From positions 1 to 15,714 of the forward strand of contig DATDVH010000014.1 in assembly GCA_035290045.1 (NCBI GenBank): a DNA stretch of 15,714 nt. Direction: 5' to 3'. Made by a program: the position numbers and the translations under genes. The notes below the pieces were generated by a model. That model searched no databases and was not told the DNA's origin. It was given only the letters and a program-made list of their open reading frames with translations. Positions 14,858 through 15,714 of the stretch are shown here, one piece after another. Positions within the stretch are counted from its first letter, which is position 1, and every line of letters begins with the position of its first letter. The stretch is from DATDVH01 sp035290045. Lineage in GTDB: Bacteria > Patescibacteriota > Microgenomatia > UBA1406 > HO2-37-13b.

Positions 14858-14860
14858 TCA
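14858..14860 (-). other. In-frame TGA interrupting the MgtE-like sensor gene
   Basis: The codon order around it is GAT ATA TGA GCA CAA (D-I-stop-A-Q), and the MgtE_N pattern DPDEAVDI-x-AQFSTKRRETLLKQL continues in the same frame on both sides. Relatives usually have Leu here, so a single TTA to TGA change would explain it. TGA is the normal stop of several intact genes in this window, so recoding is unlikely. It may be a real nonsense mutation, readthrough, or an assembly/sequence error. Confidence 0.8.
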
Positions 14861-15610
14861 TATATCAACCGCCTCATCAGGATCAATCAGTGAAAATATT
14901 TTTACTGCTTTTTCTAATTCAACATGTTTCAAAAGTGATATTTGATAGTTTAGATTCAATTCACCGATGACTTCCGCCGCAAATTTTTTGTCCAAAAGGT
15001 CTATAATTTTTATGATATTTTTGACATTTGTCTGTTCTAGATAATCAGCTAAATCCGCAGGGTGCAATTTTTGCAGTTTCTCCTGTTGAGTATTCAGCAC
15101 TACTTTGCCACGCGCAAGTTCAAGTGGTTGGATAGTAGACCATGAGATAAAACGTGAAGCAATCTGCACACCCAAAAACCCAGCGAATTTTTCTACAAAT
15201 TTTTCCATACCAAACCATCTCAGAATCCCCAAAAATCCCACATCCACTCCTGTGATAATATAAGATTGACCATTCTTCTTCTGTAACAATACATCATTGA
15301 CACGCACTACCTTATGTCCTTGAATATCTATAATCTGTTTATCAATCATATTACGAAGCACATATAGTTCGTTTTCCTGAAGCTCTGCTGTTTGATAATT
15401 CTTTGAAAGCATCAAGACTGTATTGATTTTAGACACATATTCAATAGGTATTAACAGTTGTCCACTTTCAGTTTGAGTCGTAGGTTTTATGACTAATTTG
15501 CTGATATAGGGAGTTTCTGTAAATATAAAAATCAGATCGTCTACAATCCCTATATATACATTATCTTCTGTGTATACTTTTTTGTTTTTAATTTCTGAAA
15601 AATTGATCAT
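14858..15610 (-). CDS. N-terminal part of MgtE-like sensor: PRC-barrel and MgtE_N domains
   Basis: 250 residues from the ATG at 15610 to the TGA at 14858. Residues about 3-75 form a PRC-barrel-like beta domain (FSEIKNKKVYTEDNVYIGIVDDLIF). About 84-130 is a second similar beta region (IDKQIIDIQGHKVVRVNDVLL). About 178-250 is the MgtE_N helical repeat domain (LQKLHPADLADYLEQ, then FSLIDPDEAVDI). No membrane helix is present, so the protein is cytosolic. The next 157 codons in frame encode the CBS pair. An upstream in-frame ATG at 15637 lies inside tRNA-Ile and is rejected. The chosen ATG is separated from the tRNA 3' base (15614) by three bases, so tRNA 3'-end cutting would leave an mRNA with almost no leader. 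PRC/MgtE_N/CBS proteins next to Nramp-related transporters occur in other bacteria, which supports a joint role. Confidence 0.8.
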   Translation of the reverse strand: MINFSEIKNKKVYTEDNVYIGIVDDLIFIFTETPYISKLVIKPTTQTESGQLLIPIEYVSKINTVLMLSKNYQTAELQENELYVLRNMIDKQIIDIQGHKVVRVNDVLLQKKNGQSYIITGVDVGFLGILRWFGMEKFVEKFAGFLGVQIASRFISWSTIQPLELARGKVVLNTQQEKLQKLHPADLADYLEQTNVKNIIKIIDLLDKKFAAEVIGELNLNYQISLLKHVELEKAVKIFSLIDPDEAVDI

Positions 15611-15613
15611 GAG

Positions 15614-15685
15614 TGCGCGCTCATGGAATCGAACCATGCACCTCTTTCTTATCAGGAAAGCGTTCTACCAATGAACTAAGCGCGC
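15614..15685 (-). tRNA. tRNA-Ile (anticodon GAU)
   Basis: 72 bases on the minus strand. Acceptor GCGCGCT/AGCGCGC with discriminator A; D arm GTTC-ATTGGTA-GAAC; anticodon arm CTTTC-CTGATAA-GAAAG with anticodon GAT; variable loop AGGTG; T arm CATGG-TTCGATT-CCATG. CCA is not encoded. All stems pair fully. It is the first gene of the transcript that continues into the metal-transport module. Confidence 0.95.
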
Positions 15686-15697
15686 TGTGGTATTTGC

Positions 15698-15703
15698 ATT
15701 ATA
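15698..15703 (-). promoter_or_regulatory. -10 box of the tRNA-Ile / metal-module promoter
   Basis: A perfect TATAAT on the minus strand, 12 bases before the mature tRNA 5' end, so transcription would start about 5-6 bases ahead of the tRNA. The -35 would lie at the very edge of or beyond the window. No other promoter is clear before the sensor and transporter genes, so this may serve the whole module. Confidence 0.7.
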
Positions 15704-15714
15704 ATCCCCCTGTT

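Noticed and set aside
14858..14860. TGA read as glycine or tryptophan (alternative genetic code)
   Set aside because: Long intact genes here have no internal TGA, use GGN for Gly and TGG for Trp, and several end in TGA at the expected family length. The expected residue at this site is Leu, not Gly.
15611..15637. Upstream start for the sensor gene at 15637
   Set aside because: Those nine codons are the 3' end of tRNA-Ile(GAU); the fold of the PRC domain begins after the ATG at 15610.
1..15714. CRISPR array, transposase, integrase or origin
   Set aside because: No regularly spaced repeats, no recombinase genes and no DnaA-box cluster were seen.

Overview
The window most likely comes from a bacterium of the Candidate Phyla Radiation (Patescibacteria). 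The evidence is an AT-rich genome with short or overlapping gene junctions, a divergent 16S rRNA with several changes at 'universal' primer sites, a CPR-style type IV pilin, TPR-bearing membrane glycan enzymes, and an almost complete absence of Shine-Dalgarno sequences. I cannot assign a phylum. The genetic code is standard: TGA ends several intact genes here, so the Gly-recoded lineages (Gracilibacteria, Absconditabacteria) are unlikely.

Layout. 1-461 is the 3' part of a type IV pilin gene, closed by a terminator. 553-6284 is a surface-glycosylation block: a DUF2723 GT-C membrane enzyme, a convergent YfhO-like GT-C enzyme, then a methyltransferase and an ALG5/DPM1-like family 2 glycosyltransferase that overlap by one base. 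6285-7898 holds a type IV toxin-antitoxin pair (AbiEi/AbiEii). It is flanked by a ~100-bp direct repeat of the 3' end of the next gene, an O-antigen-ligase-like (Wzy_C) membrane protein with a TPR tail (7892-9985, minus). 10038-11093 is an MreB-family actin with altered catalytic residues. 11106-13006 is an rRNA unit: promoter, 16S rRNA inside a 25-bp processing stem, and tRNA-Ala(CGC). No 23S follows, so 16S and 23S appear unlinked. 13029-15703 (minus) is a divalent-metal module transcribed from the right: promoter, tRNA-Ile(GAU), a PRC-barrel/MgtE_N/CBS sensor protein interrupted by an in-frame TGA, and an Nramp-related transporter.

How the parts may work together. The GT2 enzyme would charge polyprenyl phosphate with a sugar. 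The GT-C proteins and the ligase-like protein would use lipid-linked sugars outside the membrane, with pilin or other envelope proteins as possible acceptors. In the right-hand module, the regulatory half of an MgtE magnesium channel has no MgtE pore and sits beside an Nramp-fold protein that lacks the transition-metal-selecting Met. This suggests a two-gene magnesium uptake system in which sensor and transporter come from different families.

The points I would check first are the AbiE insertion with its displaced ligase tail, the split MgtE sensor/Nramp pair with its stop codon and leader hairpin, the MreB with substituted ATPase residues, and the leaderless and bidirectional promoters.
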